From positions 90,663 to 154,662 of the forward strand of contig JAKOQB010000178.1 in NCBI GenBank assembly GCA_029778535.1: a stretch of 64,000 bases of DNA. Reading direction: 5' to 3'. A program made the position numbers and the translations under genes. This stretch comes from Pseudomonadota bacterium (lineage in GTDB: Bacteria > Pseudomonadota > Gammaproteobacteria > Burkholderiales > Burkholderiaceae_F). Under the pieces are notes generated by a model. The model was not told where the DNA came from. It worked only from the letters and a program-made list of their open reading frames with translations, and did not search any database. Positions within the stretch are counted from its first letter, which is position 1, and each line of letters opens with the position of its first letter. Shown one piece after another: positions 1 through 8,552 of this stretch.

Positions 1-528
1 CTCGGGCTGGGGCGGATCGGCAAACGGTTCGCGCACGTTGCGCGCAACTCGTTTGCGCGCGTGATCGCGTGCGACCCGTACATCATCGACGGCGACTTTC
101 CTGCCTACGTGGAGCGGGTCGATCTGGCGCGGCTCTTCGAACGCGCCGACGTGGTGTCGCTGCACGTGCCGCTGACCGACGAGACGCGCGGCATGGTCGA
201 CGCGTCGCTGCTCGCGCGCATGAAGCCCGGGAGCTGGCTCGTCAATACCGCTCGCGGCGCCGTCGTGAACGTCGACGACCTGCTCGCCGCGTTGAACGAC
301 GGCACGCTCGACGGCGCCGCACTCGACGTGCTGCCGGCGGAGCCGCTGGCGGCCGATCATCCGCTGGCGCGCCATCCGCGCACGCTGCTGACGCCGCACG
401 CGGCGTTCTTCTCGACCGACGCGGAGACTGAACTCCGGCGCAAGGCGGCGCTCAATATCGTGCAGTGGGCGCGCACCGGGCGGCCCATGTATCCTGTCGT
501 GCAAGGGACAAGGAGCCTTCCGCGATGA
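1..528 (+). CDS. D-2-hydroxyacid dehydrogenase (CtBP-like), C-terminal part
   Basis: The gene enters from the left edge; 175 residues are visible in frame 1. The visible part begins at the NAD-binding loop GLGRIG (residues 2-7) and carries the family's catalytic set: NTARG (82-86), PAEPL with its Glu at 114, and TPHA with His133. These place it in the NAD(P)-dependent D-2-hydroxyacid dehydrogenase family, close to bacterial C-terminal-binding-protein-like members. Such enzymes interconvert 2-oxo and D-2-hydroxy acids; the substrate cannot be told. It ends 25 bp before the ABC ATPase gene and may belong to the same operon, which would link it to the imported compound. Confidence 0.85.
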   Translation, partial: LGLGRIGKRFAHVARNSFARVIACDPYIIDGDFPAYVERVDLARLFERADVVSLHVPLTDETRGMVDASLLARMKPGSWLVNTARGAVVNVDDLLAALNDGTLDGAALDVLPAEPLAADHPLARHPRTLLTPHAAFFSTDAETELRRKAALNIVQWARTGRPMYPVVQGTRSLPR

Positions 529-553
529 AGTCCGCATCAGGAGACAGAGCGAG

Positions 554-1627
554 ATGGCGCGGGTCACGATTCGCGGCGTAGCCAAGCGCTTTGGCAGCAC
601 CAAGGTGATCCACGGCGTCGACATCGACATCGACGACGGGCAGTTCGCGGTGCTGGTCGGTCCGAGCGGCTGCGGCAAGACCACGCTGCTGCGGATGATC
701 GCCGGGCTGGAGGAGATCACCGAGGGCGAGATCCTGATCGGCGAGCGCGTGGTCAACCGCGTGCAGCCGAAGGAGCGCGACATCGCGATGGTGTTCCAGA
801 ACTACGCGCTGTATCCGCACATGACGGTGCGCGACAACATGTCGTTCGCGCTGCGGCTGGCGCACGCGGACCGGCGCGAGATCGACGAGCGGGTGAAGCG
901 CGCGGCGGAGATCCTCGGCCTGGGCAGCCTGCTCGACCGTTATCCGCGCCAGCTCTCGGGCGGGCAGCGCCAGCGGGTGGCGATGGGGCGCGCGATCGTG
1001 CGCAATCCGCAGGTGTTCCTGTTCGACGAACCGCTGTCGAACCTCGACGCCAAGCTGCGCGTGCAGATGCGCACCGAGATCAAGGAGCTGCACCAGCGGC
1101 TGAAGACGACCTCGATCTACGTCACGCACGACCAGATCGAGGCGATGACCATGGCCGACAAGATCGTCGTGATGCGCGACGGCATCGTCGAGCAGATCGG
1201 CGGCCCGCTCGAACTGTACGACCGGCCTGCGAACACCTTCGTCGCCGGGTTCATCGGCTCGCCGGCGATGAACATGCTGCCCGGCGTGGCGCGCGTGAAG
1301 GACGGCGCGTTGCAGGTCGAATTCGCCGATGCGAGCACTCTGCCGCTGCCGCGCGGCACGGCGACCCGCGACGGGCAGCAGGTGATGTACGGCATCCGCC
1401 CCGAGCACTTCGCCGTCAACAGCGGCGCCGGCGTGAAGGCCGAAGTGGTCGTCGTCGAGCCGACCGGTGCCGACACCCAGCTCTACTGCAAGTACCTCGA
1501 CCGGGAGATCACGGCGACCGTGCGCGACCGCACGGACTGCCGGCCCGGCGACCGGATCACGCTCGCGCCCGATCTGGCGCGCGCCCACCTGTTCGATGCC
1601 GCGAGCGGCCAGCGGCTTGCCGCCTGA
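554..1627 (+). CDS. ABC transporter ATP-binding protein (UgpC/MalK type)
   Basis: This is the cytoplasmic ATPase of a carbohydrate-uptake (CUT1-type) ABC importer, 357 residues. Walker [10 protein letters not shown] is at 36-44, the signature LSGGQ at 134-138, Walker B VFLFDEP at 154-160 and the H-loop histidine at 192. After about residue 235 comes a TOBE-like regulatory tail, as in MalK and UgpC. All catalytic motifs are intact. It is followed by the substrate-binding protein and two permeases in the same direction, giving a complete importer. The substrate is unknown; sugar, polyol or glycerol-phosphate-like compounds are typical for this class. Confidence 0.93.
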   Translation: MARVTIRGVAKRFGSTKVIHGVDIDIDDGQFAVLVGPSGCGKTTLLRMIAGLEEITEGEILIGERVVNRVQPKERDIAMVFQNYALYPHMTVRDNMSFALRLAHADRREIDERVKRAAEILGLGSLLDRYPRQLSGGQRQRVAMGRAIVRNPQVFLFDEPLSNLDAKLRVQMRTEIKELHQRLKTTSIYVTHDQIEAMTMADKIVVMRDGIVEQIGGPLELYDRPANTFVAGFIGSPAMNMLPGVARVKDGALQVEFADASTLPLPRGTATRDGQQVMYGIRPEHFAVNSGAGVKAEVVVVEPTGADTQLYCKYLDREITATVRDRTDCRPGDRITLAPDLARAHLFDAASGQRLAA

Positions 1628-1671
1628 CCCGGGACTCTTCACACGCAACCCCACGAAAGAAGGAGACACGC

Positions 1672-2985
1672 ATGAGCAATGTCGAACGCCGGAATGTGCT
1701 GAAAGTCGCGGCCGCGACCGCGACGGTCGGCCCGATGATCTGGGTGAAGGACGCCAGCGCGCAGTGGAGCAACCAGCCGGAGAAGGGCGCCAAGCTGCGC
1801 GTGCTGCGCTGGAGCCAGTTCGTGCAGGGCGACATCGACCAGTACCTCGCCAACGTCAAGAAGTTCCAGGACAAGTACGGCATCGAGGTGCGGGTCGACC
1901 GCGAGCTGTGGAACGACGTGACGCCGAAGGCGGCGGTGGCGGCCAACACCGGCGCCGGCCCCGACATCATCCTGTCGACCAACGACGACGCGAACCTGTA
2001 TCCGGAGAAGCTGGTCGACGTGACCGACCTGTGCAATTACCTCGGCAAGAAGTACGGCGGCTTCTATCCGGTGTGCGAGCCGTATCTCAAACCCGATGGA
2101 AAGAAGTGGATCGGCGTGCCGCTCGGCGTGGCGGGCGTGTGCATGGTCTACCGCGAAAGCCACATGAAGGCGGCCGGGTTCAATTCGTTTCCGAAGGACA
2201 CCGACGGGCTCCTGAAGCTGTGCAAGGCGCTGAAGGAGAAGGGCACGCCGTCGGGTTTCGCGCTCGGGCACGCCAACGGCGACGCCAACACCTGGTGCCA
2301 GTGGCTGTTGTGGGCGCACGGAGGCAGGGTGGTCGATGCGAACAACAAGGTCGTGATCGACAGTCCGGAGACCTTGCGTGCGCTCGAATTCGCGAAGGAG
2401 ATGTACGCGACGTTCGCCCCCGGCACCCTGTCCTGGCTCGATCCGAACAACAACAAGGCGTTCCTCGACGGGCAGATCTCGCTCACCAATAACGGCATCT
2501 CGATCTACTACGCGGCCAAGACGTCGAAGGACCCGAAGCTGCAGGAAATGGCGGCCGACATCAACCACGCCAACATGCCGGTCGGGCCGGTCGGCCGGCC
2601 GACCGAGTTCCAGCTTTTCTTCAACCAGATGATCTTCAAGTACAGCAGGTACCCGAAGGCGGCCAGGGAATTCCTGCGCTTCATGATGGAGGAGGAGCAG
2701 CTGAACCCCTGGGTGCAGGCGTCGATCGGTTACGTGACGCCGGCGCTGCGGTCGTACGAGAAGCATCCGATCTGGACCTCGGATCCGAAGCACACGCCGT
2801 ACCGCGACTCGATGAAGAACATGCTGCCGAGCGGCTACGCCGGAAAGATGGGCTACGCGTCGGCCGGCACGCTGGCGGACTTCGTCGTGGTCGACATGTT
2901 CGCCGAGGCAGCAAGCGGGCAGCGCACGCCGAAGGAAGCGGCCGAGCGCGCGCAGAAACGCGCCGAGCGCTACTACAAAGTGTGA
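1672..2985 (+). CDS. Extracellular solute-binding protein of sugar-type ABC importer
   Basis: A 437-residue periplasmic receptor of the bacterial extracellular solute-binding protein family 1. The N-terminus has a twin-arginine-like leader (ERRNVLK at 5-11, then an Ala-rich stretch ending near DASAQ at 27-31), which suggests Tat export. A strong ribosome site, AAGGAGA, lies 8 bp before the ATG. It sits between the ATPase and the permease genes. A nested inverted repeat just downstream could uncouple its expression from the permeases, as expected for a receptor needed in excess. The ligand cannot be predicted from sequence alone. Confidence 0.9.
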   Translation: MSNVERRNVLKVAAATATVGPMIWVKDASAQWSNQPEKGAKLRVLRWSQFVQGDIDQYLANVKKFQDKYGIEVRVDRELWNDVTPKAAVAANTGAGPDIILSTNDDANLYPEKLVDVTDLCNYLGKKYGGFYPVCEPYLKPDGKKWIGVPLGVAGVCMVYRESHMKAAGFNSFPKDTDGLLKLCKALKEKGTPSGFALGHANGDANTWCQWLLWAHGGRVVDANNKVVIDSPETLRALEFAKEMYATFAPGTLSWLDPNNNKAFLDGQISLTNNGISIYYAAKTSKDPKLQEMAADINHANMPVGPVGRPTEFQLFFNQMIFKYSRYPKAAREFLRFMMEEEQLNPWVQASIGYVTPALRSYEKHPIWTSDPKHTPYRDSMKNMLPSGYAGKMGYASAGTLADFVVVDMFAEAASGQRTPKEAAERAQKRAERYYKV

Positions 2986-3012
2986 AAACGGACGCGCACG
3001 CCGCCTTTACCT

Positions 3013-3063
3013 CGCCCGATTGCAGCGGACGCCTGCGGGGCCGCTGAACCGGGCGATCGGGCG
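3013..3063 (+). promoter_or_regulatory. Nested inverted repeat between receptor and permease genes
   Basis: Two nested perfect stems are visible: CGCCCGAT (3013-3020) with ATCGGGCG (3056-3063), and CAGCGG (3023-3028) with CCGCTG (3041-3046). The element lies 27 bp after the receptor stop codon and ends 14 bp before the first permease start. A U-tract is absent, so it is more likely an mRNA-stabilising or partially terminating structure than a full terminator. The role is inferred. Confidence 0.5.
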
Positions 3064-3077
3064 CGCGCACCGATCAT

Positions 3078-4004
3078 ATGGCGCAAAGCATGGCGACGCA
3101 CGGAGCGCTCGCGCGGGCGCTCGACAGCCGCAACGTCCTCGGGTTCCTGTTCATGGTGCCCGCGGCGTTGCTGCTGCTCGTGTTCCTGACCTATCCGCTG
3201 GCGCTGGGAACGTACCTCGGTTTCACCGACGCCAAGATCGGGCGGCCGGGCGAGTGGATCGGCCTGGAGAACTTCGAGTTCCTGTTCGGCGACAGCGTGG
3301 CGCGGCTGTCGCTGTTCAACACGCTCTTCTACACGGTCGTGGCGAGCGTGTTCAAGTTCGCGCTCGGCCTGTGGCTGGCGCTGCTGCTGAACAAGCACCT
3401 GCCGTTCAAGTCGCTGATCCGCGCGGTGGTGCTGCTGCCGTTCATCGTGCCGACGGCATTGAGCGCGATCGCGTTCTGGTGGATCTACGACTCGCAGTTC
3501 TCGATCATCAGCTGGACGCTGGAAAGGGTCGGGCTGATCGACCGGTACATCGACTTTCTCGGCGATCCGTGGCTGGCGCGCCTCTCGACGATCGTCGCCA
3601 ACGTGTGGCGGGGCGTCCCGTTCGTCGCGATCTGTCTGCTCGCCGGGCTGCAGACGATCGCGCCGTCGTACTACGAGGCGGCGAGCCTCGACGGCGCCAC
3701 CCCGTGGCAGCAGTTCCGCTATGTGACGCTGCCGCTGCTGACCCCGATCATCGCGGTCGTGATGACGTTCTCGGTGCTGTTCACCTTCACCGACTTCCAG
3801 CTGATCTACGTGCTGACGCGCGGCGGGCCGCTGAACGCCACGCACCTGATGGCCACGCTCAGTTTTCAGCGCGCAATCCAGGGTGGCGCGCTGGGCGAGG
3901 GCGCGGCGCTGGCTACCGCAATGGTTCCGTTCCTGCTGGCGGCGATCCTGTTCAGCTACTTCGGCCTGCAGCGCCGGGCCTGGCAGCAGGGGGGAAGGGA
4001 TTGA
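3078..4004 (+). CDS. ABC transporter permease (sugar type, MalF/UgpA-like)
   Basis: A 308-residue inner-membrane permease with six or so hydrophobic segments. The EAA loop that contacts the ATPase reads EAASLDGAT, near residues 199-207, followed by LPLLTPII, as in CUT1 permeases. It pairs with the next permease gene to form the translocation pore. A second in-frame ATG lies nine codons into the first-choice start; I used the upstream ATG at 3078, so the first few residues are uncertain. Confidence 0.9.
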   Translation: MAQSMATHGALARALDSRNVLGFLFMVPAALLLLVFLTYPLALGTYLGFTDAKIGRPGEWIGLENFEFLFGDSVARLSLFNTLFYTVVASVFKFALGLWLALLLNKHLPFKSLIRAVVLLPFIVPTALSAIAFWWIYDSQFSIISWTLERVGLIDRYIDFLGDPWLARLSTIVANVWRGVPFVAICLLAGLQTIAPSYYEAASLDGATPWQQFRYVTLPLLTPIIAVVMTFSVLFTFTDFQLIYVLTRGGPLNATHLMATLSFQRAIQGGALGEGAALATAMVPFLLAAILFSYFGLQRRAWQQGGRD

Positions 4005-4016
4005 AGGGCCGTTTCA

Positions 4017-4090
4017 CCACGGAGACACAGAGACACAGAGAGCTTCAATGAGAAGAGGCTTTCCTCTGTGCCTCTGTGCCTCTGTGGTTC
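4017..4090. repeat. Long imperfect hairpin repeat between two permease genes
   Basis: The left arm at 4017-4040 (CCACGGAGACACAGAGACAC and onward) and the right arm at 4064-4087 are inverted copies, 21 of 24 positions pairing, around a 23-nt loop. Each arm is internally repetitive (CACAGAG units). From memory, closely similar arms recur in intergenic regions of many unrelated bacteria, so this looks like a mobile or dispersed palindromic element. It sits inside an operon, 12 bp after one permease gene and just before the next. Confidence 0.75.
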
Positions 4091-4103
4091 ACTTGAGCTG
4101 ATC

Positions 4104-4973
4104 GTGGACAAGGCGCTCGACACCCAGGGCATGAACTACCTCGTTTCGTTGCCGCGGCGCGTGGTGACGATCTACCTGCCGCTGGCGGCGTTCCTGTTCG
4201 GCCTGCTGTTCCCCTTCTACTGGATGGTGGTCACCACGTTCAAGCCGGACGAGGAGCTGCTGTCGCGCACCGGCAATCCATTCTGGGTCGTTCACCCCAC
4301 GCTGGCGCACGTCAAGAAGCTGCTGTTCGAGACCTCGTACCCGGAATGGCTGTGGAACACGATGCTGGTCGCCGTCGTGTCCACGTTCCTGTCGATCGTC
4401 TGCAGCGTGCTGGCCGCGTACGCGATCGAGCGCCTGCGCTTCCACGGCTCGCGCTACGTCGGCATGGCGATCTTTCTCGCCTACCTGGTGCCGCCGTCGA
4501 TCCTGTTCATCCCGCTGGCGACGATGGTCTACAAGCTCGGGCTGTTCGACACGCGGCTGGCGCTGATCCTCACCTATCCGACCTTCCTGATCCCGTTCTG
4601 CACCTGGCTCCTGATGGGTTACTTCCGCTCGATCCCGTTCGAGCTGGAGGAATGCGCGCTGATCGACGGCGCGAGCCGCTGGCAGATTCTGGTCAGGATC
4701 GTGCTGCCGCTGGCGGTGCCGGGTCTGATCTCGGCCGGCATCTTCGCCTTCACGCTGTCGTGGAACGAGTTCATCTACGCGCTGACGTTCATCTCGTCGT
4801 CCGAGGTCAAGACGGTGCCGGTCGCCGTCGTCACCGAACTCGTCGAGGGCGACGTCTACCACTGGGGCGCGCTGATGGCCGGGGCCCTTTTCGGCTCGCT
4901 GCCGGTGGCGATCCTGTACTCGTTCTTCGTCGAGTACTACGTGGCGGGGATGACGGGGGCGGTGAAGGAATAG
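4104..4973 (+). CDS. ABC transporter permease (sugar type, MalG/UgpE-like)
   Basis: Second membrane subunit of the importer, about 289 residues with six hydrophobic segments. The EAA-like loop is present as ECALIDGAS followed by LPLAVPGL. The reading frame is open further upstream to an ATG at 4068, but that ATG lies in the right arm of the hairpin repeat and would add repeat-encoded residues, so it is rejected. Candidate starts are GTG 4104 and ATG 4131 (MNYLVSLPRR); I list the GTG but the ATG is nearly as likely. It ends the operon. Confidence 0.88.
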   Translation: MDKALDTQGMNYLVSLPRRVVTIYLPLAAFLFGLLFPFYWMVVTTFKPDEELLSRTGNPFWVVHPTLAHVKKLLFETSYPEWLWNTMLVAVVSTFLSIVCSVLAAYAIERLRFHGSRYVGMAIFLAYLVPPSILFIPLATMVYKLGLFDTRLALILTYPTFLIPFCTWLLMGYFRSIPFELEECALIDGASRWQILVRIVLPLAVPGLISAGIFAFTLSWNEFIYALTFISSSEVKTVPVAVVTELVEGDVYHWGALMAGALFGSLPVAILYSFFVEYYVAGMTGAVKE

Positions 4974-5029
4974 AACCCGGGGCTCCGACGCCTATACTGT
5001 CCGCGTCTTGATCCGCGCCAGGGCACTTC

Positions 5030-5539
5030 ATGGGCAACCTCACATCGCGCGAAGCGCTGGCACTGCGCTGGGCCGAGGTCTGCAGCGACCCGACGCTGCG
5101 CGATCTGCCGTACAAGATCGAGCTGAACGCCTTCGGGAAGATCGAGATGAGCCCGGCCAACAATCGGCATGCGCGGCTGCAGGCGCGGATCGCACGCGAA
5201 CTGGCCAATCAGCTTTCCGCCGGCGACACGTTGACGGAATGTCCGATCGCGACCGACATCGGGATACGCGTTCCCGATGTCGCCTGGGCTTCCAACGAAT
5301 TCCTGAAGCGGCACGGCGACACGACGCCCTTTCCCGAGGCGCCGGAAATCTGCGTCGAGATCGGTTCGCCGTCCAATTCGGACGAGGAGTTGCTGCTGAA
5401 GACAAAGGCCTATCTGGCCGCCGGCGCGCGCGAGGTCTGGCTCGTTTCGGAGGACGGCGACCTGCGGGTGTTCGACGGCGCGGGTGAGCGGCAGGCAAGC
5501 AGCTATGCCGTCACTCTGACTCTGCCGCCGCGCGGCTAA
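5030..5539 (+). CDS. Uma2-family (DUF820) putative restriction endonuclease-like protein
   Basis: A 169-residue protein with the layout of the Uma2/DUF820 family, a PD-(D/E)XK nuclease fold. Readable family features are the ELNAFGKIEMSP start, the VPDVAW segment carrying the metal-binding Asp, the EICVEIGSPSNS strand with Glu, and the KAYLAAGAREVWLV helix with the catalytic-type Lys. The family is very common in cyanobacteria and less so elsewhere, and its biological role is unknown. It stands alone here, with no methylase or toxin partner. Confidence 0.8.
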   Translation: MGNLTSREALALRWAEVCSDPTLRDLPYKIELNAFGKIEMSPANNRHARLQARIARELANQLSAGDTLTECPIATDIGIRVPDVAWASNEFLKRHGDTTPFPEAPEICVEIGSPSNSDEELLLKTKAYLAAGAREVWLVSEDGDLRVFDGAGERQASSYAVTLTLPPRG

Positions 5540-5566
5540 CGCGCGGGATCGAGGCCTGTCGCAAGG

Positions 5567-7036
5567 ATGCTCAATCCGCCGTTCAGCCCGCCGCAGAGCT
5601 TCGACGATCCGCACGCTGCGCTGGCGCAGGTGCGCGCGATCTACCCCCAGTCGACCGATTACCTGCGCGATGCGCTGGAGCGCTTCGTCGCCGGCGAAGA
5701 TCCGCCGCGGCGCGTGCGCGCCTGCTACCCGTTCGTGCGCGTGCGCATCGACACGGTGGCACGCGCCGACTCGCGCCTGAGTTACGGTTTCGTCGCCGGG
5801 CCCGGCACCTTCGAGACCACGCTGACGCGGCCGGATCTGTTCGAGCGCTACTACCTCGAGCAGTTCCAGCTCTTGCGCGCCAACCACGGCGTGGCGCTCG
5901 AGGTCGGCACCAGCCGGCAGCCGATCGCGGTGCACTTCGCGCTCGCCGACGACGACTACTTCGAAGGCACGCTCTCGCCCGAGCGGCGGCTGCTGATGCG
6001 CGATCTGTTCGACCTGCCGGATCTCGGCAGCATGGACGACGGCATCGCCAACGGCACGTACGAGCCGCGCAGCGGCGAGCCGCAGCCGCTGGCGCTCTTC
6101 ACCGCGCCGCGCGTCGATTACTCGCTGCACCGGCTGCGCCATTACACCGGGTCGTCGCCGGAGCATGTACAGAACTTCGTGCTGTTCACGAACTACCAGT
6201 TTTACATCGACGAATTCGTCCGCCTCGGCCGCGAGATGATGGCGACAGTCGATCCGGCCGCGCACGACTACGCCGCTTTCGTCGAGCCCGGCAACGTGAT
6301 CACGCGCCGCGGACAGGCGACGACGGGAACGCCGCTCGCGCGCCTGCCGCAGATGCCTGCCTATCACCTGGTGCGCGACGACGGCGCCGGCATCACGATG
6401 GTCAACATCGGCGTCGGGCCCGCGAACGCGAAGACGATCACCGATCACATCGCGGTGCTGCGGCCGCATGCGTGGATCATGCTCGGCCATTGCGCGGGCC
6501 TGCGCACCACGCAGCAGCTCGGCGACTACGTGCTCGCGCACGGCTACGTGCGCGAGGACCACGTGCTCGACGAGGATCTGCCGACCTGGGTGCCGATTCC
6601 GGCGCTGGCGGAAATCCAGGTCGCGCTCGAGCAGGCGGTGGCCGAGGTGACGCAGCTTTCGGGCTATGAACTGAAGCGCATCATGCGCACCGGCACGGTC
6701 GCCAGCACCGACAACCGCGACTGGGAGCTGCTGCCTCACCGGACACCGCTGCGCCGCTTCAGCCAGAGCCGCGCGATCGCGCTCGACATGGAAAGCGCGA
6801 CCATCGCCGCCAACGGCTTCCGCTTCCGCGTGCCGTACGGCACGCTCTTGTGCGTGAGCGACAAGCCGCTGCACGGCGAGATCAAGCTGCCCGGCATGGC
6901 GCACCAGTTCTACCGCGCGCGCGTCGACCAGCATCTGCGCATCGGCATGCGCGCGATCGAACTGCTGCGCCGGCAGCGGCCGGATCGGCTGCACAGCCGC
7001 AAGTTGAGGAGCTTTTCCGAGGTCGCGTTTCAGTAG
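5567..7036 (+). CDS. amn: AMP nucleosidase
   Basis: A 489-residue protein matching AMP nucleosidase in length and two-part layout: an N-terminal regulatory domain (to about residue 190) and a C-terminal phosphorylase-like catalytic domain (VNIGVGPANAKTITDHIA, then GHCAGLR, and DMESATIAANGFRFRVPYG with the nucleoside-binding Met-Glu pair). It hydrolyses AMP to adenine and ribose 5-phosphate in the cytoplasm and helps control adenylate levels. The start is an ATG 27 bp after the Uma2-like gene. It converges on the DUF2182 gene, with stop codons 7 bp apart. Confidence 0.92.
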   Translation: MLNPPFSPPQSFDDPHAALAQVRAIYPQSTDYLRDALERFVAGEDPPRRVRACYPFVRVRIDTVARADSRLSYGFVAGPGTFETTLTRPDLFERYYLEQFQLLRANHGVALEVGTSRQPIAVHFALADDDYFEGTLSPERRLLMRDLFDLPDLGSMDDGIANGTYEPRSGEPQPLALFTAPRVDYSLHRLRHYTGSSPEHVQNFVLFTNYQFYIDEFVRLGREMMATVDPAAHDYAAFVEPGNVITRRGQATTGTPLARLPQMPAYHLVRDDGAGITMVNIGVGPANAKTITDHIAVLRPHAWIMLGHCAGLRTTQQLGDYVLAHGYVREDHVLDEDLPTWVPIPALAEIQVALEQAVAEVTQLSGYELKRIMRTGTVASTDNRDWELLPHRTPLRRFSQSRAIALDMESATIAANGFRFRVPYGTLLCVSDKPLHGEIKLPGMAHQFYRARVDQHLRIGMRAIELLRRQRPDRLHSRKLRSFSEVAFQ

Positions 7037-7043
7037 CCGCGCG

Positions 7044-7811
7044 TCAGCGCAGCAGCAGCGCGACGCCCGCCAGCACCAACGCCGCCCCGGCAATGCGCGA
7101 AGTGATGCGCGACGCCGGCAGCAGCTTCTCGACCAGCACGATGCCGGCGATCAGCGCGACCGCGAGCAGGTTCATCACGCCGGCGACGAACAGCACCCCC
7201 ATCAGCGCCCAGCAGCAACCGAGGCAGTAGACGCCGTGCTCGGCGCCCATCGCGAACGCGCCGGCGTGACCGCCGCGCCAACGCGTCACGAAGAACGTCA
7301 GCGGATCGCGGCACTTGCGCAGGCAGGTGTCCTTCGCCGGCATCCATTGGTAGACGCCGGCGGTCGCCAGGATCGCGGCGCTCAATGCGGTGCTGGTCGA
7401 ACCCAGCATCGGCGTCAGCAAAGCGGCGCGGTCGAGCGCGATCTGCAGCGCCGCGGCGACGACACTGAACGCGGTCCAGACGGCGAGGTAGCCGCCGCTG
7501 AAGATCCACGCCGCGGGCAGCGCGTGACCCTGTTCGCCGTGCTTGCGTACCAGCGCGCCGTACAGCAGGATCGCCGGCGCCGCGCTCGGCAGCATCATGC
7601 CGACCATCATCACGTCCCACATCGCGAACGCCATGACGAACTGGCCGGCCATGGATGCGCGCGGCGGGTCCGGCATCGCGCGCATCATCGCCGCGTCGTG
7701 CCACAGGTACAGCCACGCGAGCGCGACGACCAGCGCCAGGCTCCCCGCCACCACGCGGCGGTCGTGCCGCAGCGCGGCCTCGAGGCCACGGTCGAGGTCT
7801 ACGCCGCCCAC
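7044..7811 (-). CDS. DUF2182 predicted metal-binding membrane protein
   Basis: An integral membrane protein of the DUF2182 family. Several hydrophobic segments are visible and the N-terminal half is methionine-rich (DAAMMRAMPD, MAFAMWDVMMVGMMLPSAAP), which is typical of the family and suggests metal contact. I chose GTG 7811, which overlaps the end of the DUF1326 gene by 13 bp; an ATG at 7859 would give a long overlap and a non-hydrophobic leader. DUF2182 is commonly paired with DUF1326, as here. Function is not established. Confidence 0.8.
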   Translation of the reverse strand: MGGVDLDRGLEAALRHDRRVVAGSLALVVALAWLYLWHDAAMMRAMPDPPRASMAGQFVMAFAMWDVMMVGMMLPSAAPAILLYGALVRKHGEQGHALPAAWIFSGGYLAVWTAFSVVAAALQIALDRAALLTPMLGSTSTALSAAILATAGVYQWMPAKDTCLRKCRDPLTFFVTRWRGGHAGAFAMGAEHGVYCLGCCWALMGVLFVAGVMNLLAVALIAGIVLVEKLLPASRITSRIAGAALVLAGVALLLR

Positions 7812-8410
7812 GCGAAGCGCGCGAAGTGGCCGTTGCGCCTGCCGGTCGAGTCGTTCCACTTGATCCCGAAGACGTCGAAGCGCGAGCGCGTCGCGAGCGC
7901 GACGCCGAGCCGATCGCCGATCGGGTGCAGCACGTTGTCGATGCAGACCGGCTCATTGGGGCGCATGCCGCCGGGAAAGCCTTCGCACGCCTGATCGACC
8001 AGGTCGCCCGCGGTGACCGAGAACTTCAGTCCGTCGGCTTCGAAGCGGATCGGCCGCTTCTCGATGCCGGCCACGCGGCCGACCAGCGGCGCGAGCAGCG
8101 CCATCGGACCGCCGGCCGCGCCGGTGGCGATCGCCTGGATCGCCTCGGTCTGCGGACCGCTGGCCCGCTCGTCGACGATGAGGCCGACGGTGATGTTGCC
8201 GTCGCCCATCGCCGACGGCGAGTGCAGCATGACGATGAAAGACAGGCCGTCGAGTTTCACACCGTCCTTTTCGCCCTGGTCGATCCTCAAGGCGACGGCC
8301 GCCTTGCAGTCGCCTTCGGTGGGCCTGGCCTTCAAGGTCGACGGCAGGCAGGGACAGAGGAAGCTGCAGTTGCAGGTCTCCATGTACTGGCCTTCGATGC
8401 GCCAACTCAT
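7799..8410 (-). CDS. DUF1326 domain protein
   Basis: A 203-residue protein of the DUF1326 family. The N-terminal motif METCNCSFLCPC (residues 10-21) gives four closely spaced cysteines that look like a metal or redox site. No signal peptide or membrane segment is visible, so it is probably cytoplasmic or membrane-associated through its partner. It is translationally adjacent to the DUF2182 membrane protein. The pair has no assigned function; metal handling is a guess from the cysteine and methionine content. Confidence 0.85.
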   Translation of the reverse strand: MSWRIEGQYMETCNCSFLCPCLPSTLKARPTEGDCKAAVALRIDQGEKDGVKLDGLSFIVMLHSPSAMGDGNITVGLIVDERASGPQTEAIQAIATGAAGGPMALLAPLVGRVAGIEKRPIRFEADGLKFSVTAGDLVDQACEGFPGGMRPNEPVCIDNVLHPIGDRLGVALATRSRFDVFGIKWNDSTGRRNGHFARFAWAA

Positions 8411-8552
8411 CGCATCCTCCTGATTCGGGTTGCAGGAAAGCGATCACGTTACGCCCGACCGGCGCGCCGCTCAATGGCCGCTTGCGGCGATGGTGTAAGC
8501 GCGTGGCGTCCGCGGTCATAGAATCGGCGCGAGTTCTGCACGGAGGTCGAGC

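Noticed and set aside
4068..4103. Upstream start of the second sugar ABC permease
   Set aside because: The ATG and following codons lie in the right arm of a hairpin repeat and match no permease N-terminus.
4937..7093. 718-codon antisense frame over the Uma2-like and AMP nucleosidase genes
   Set aside because: No recognisable motifs and biased composition; conserved genes lie on the other strand.
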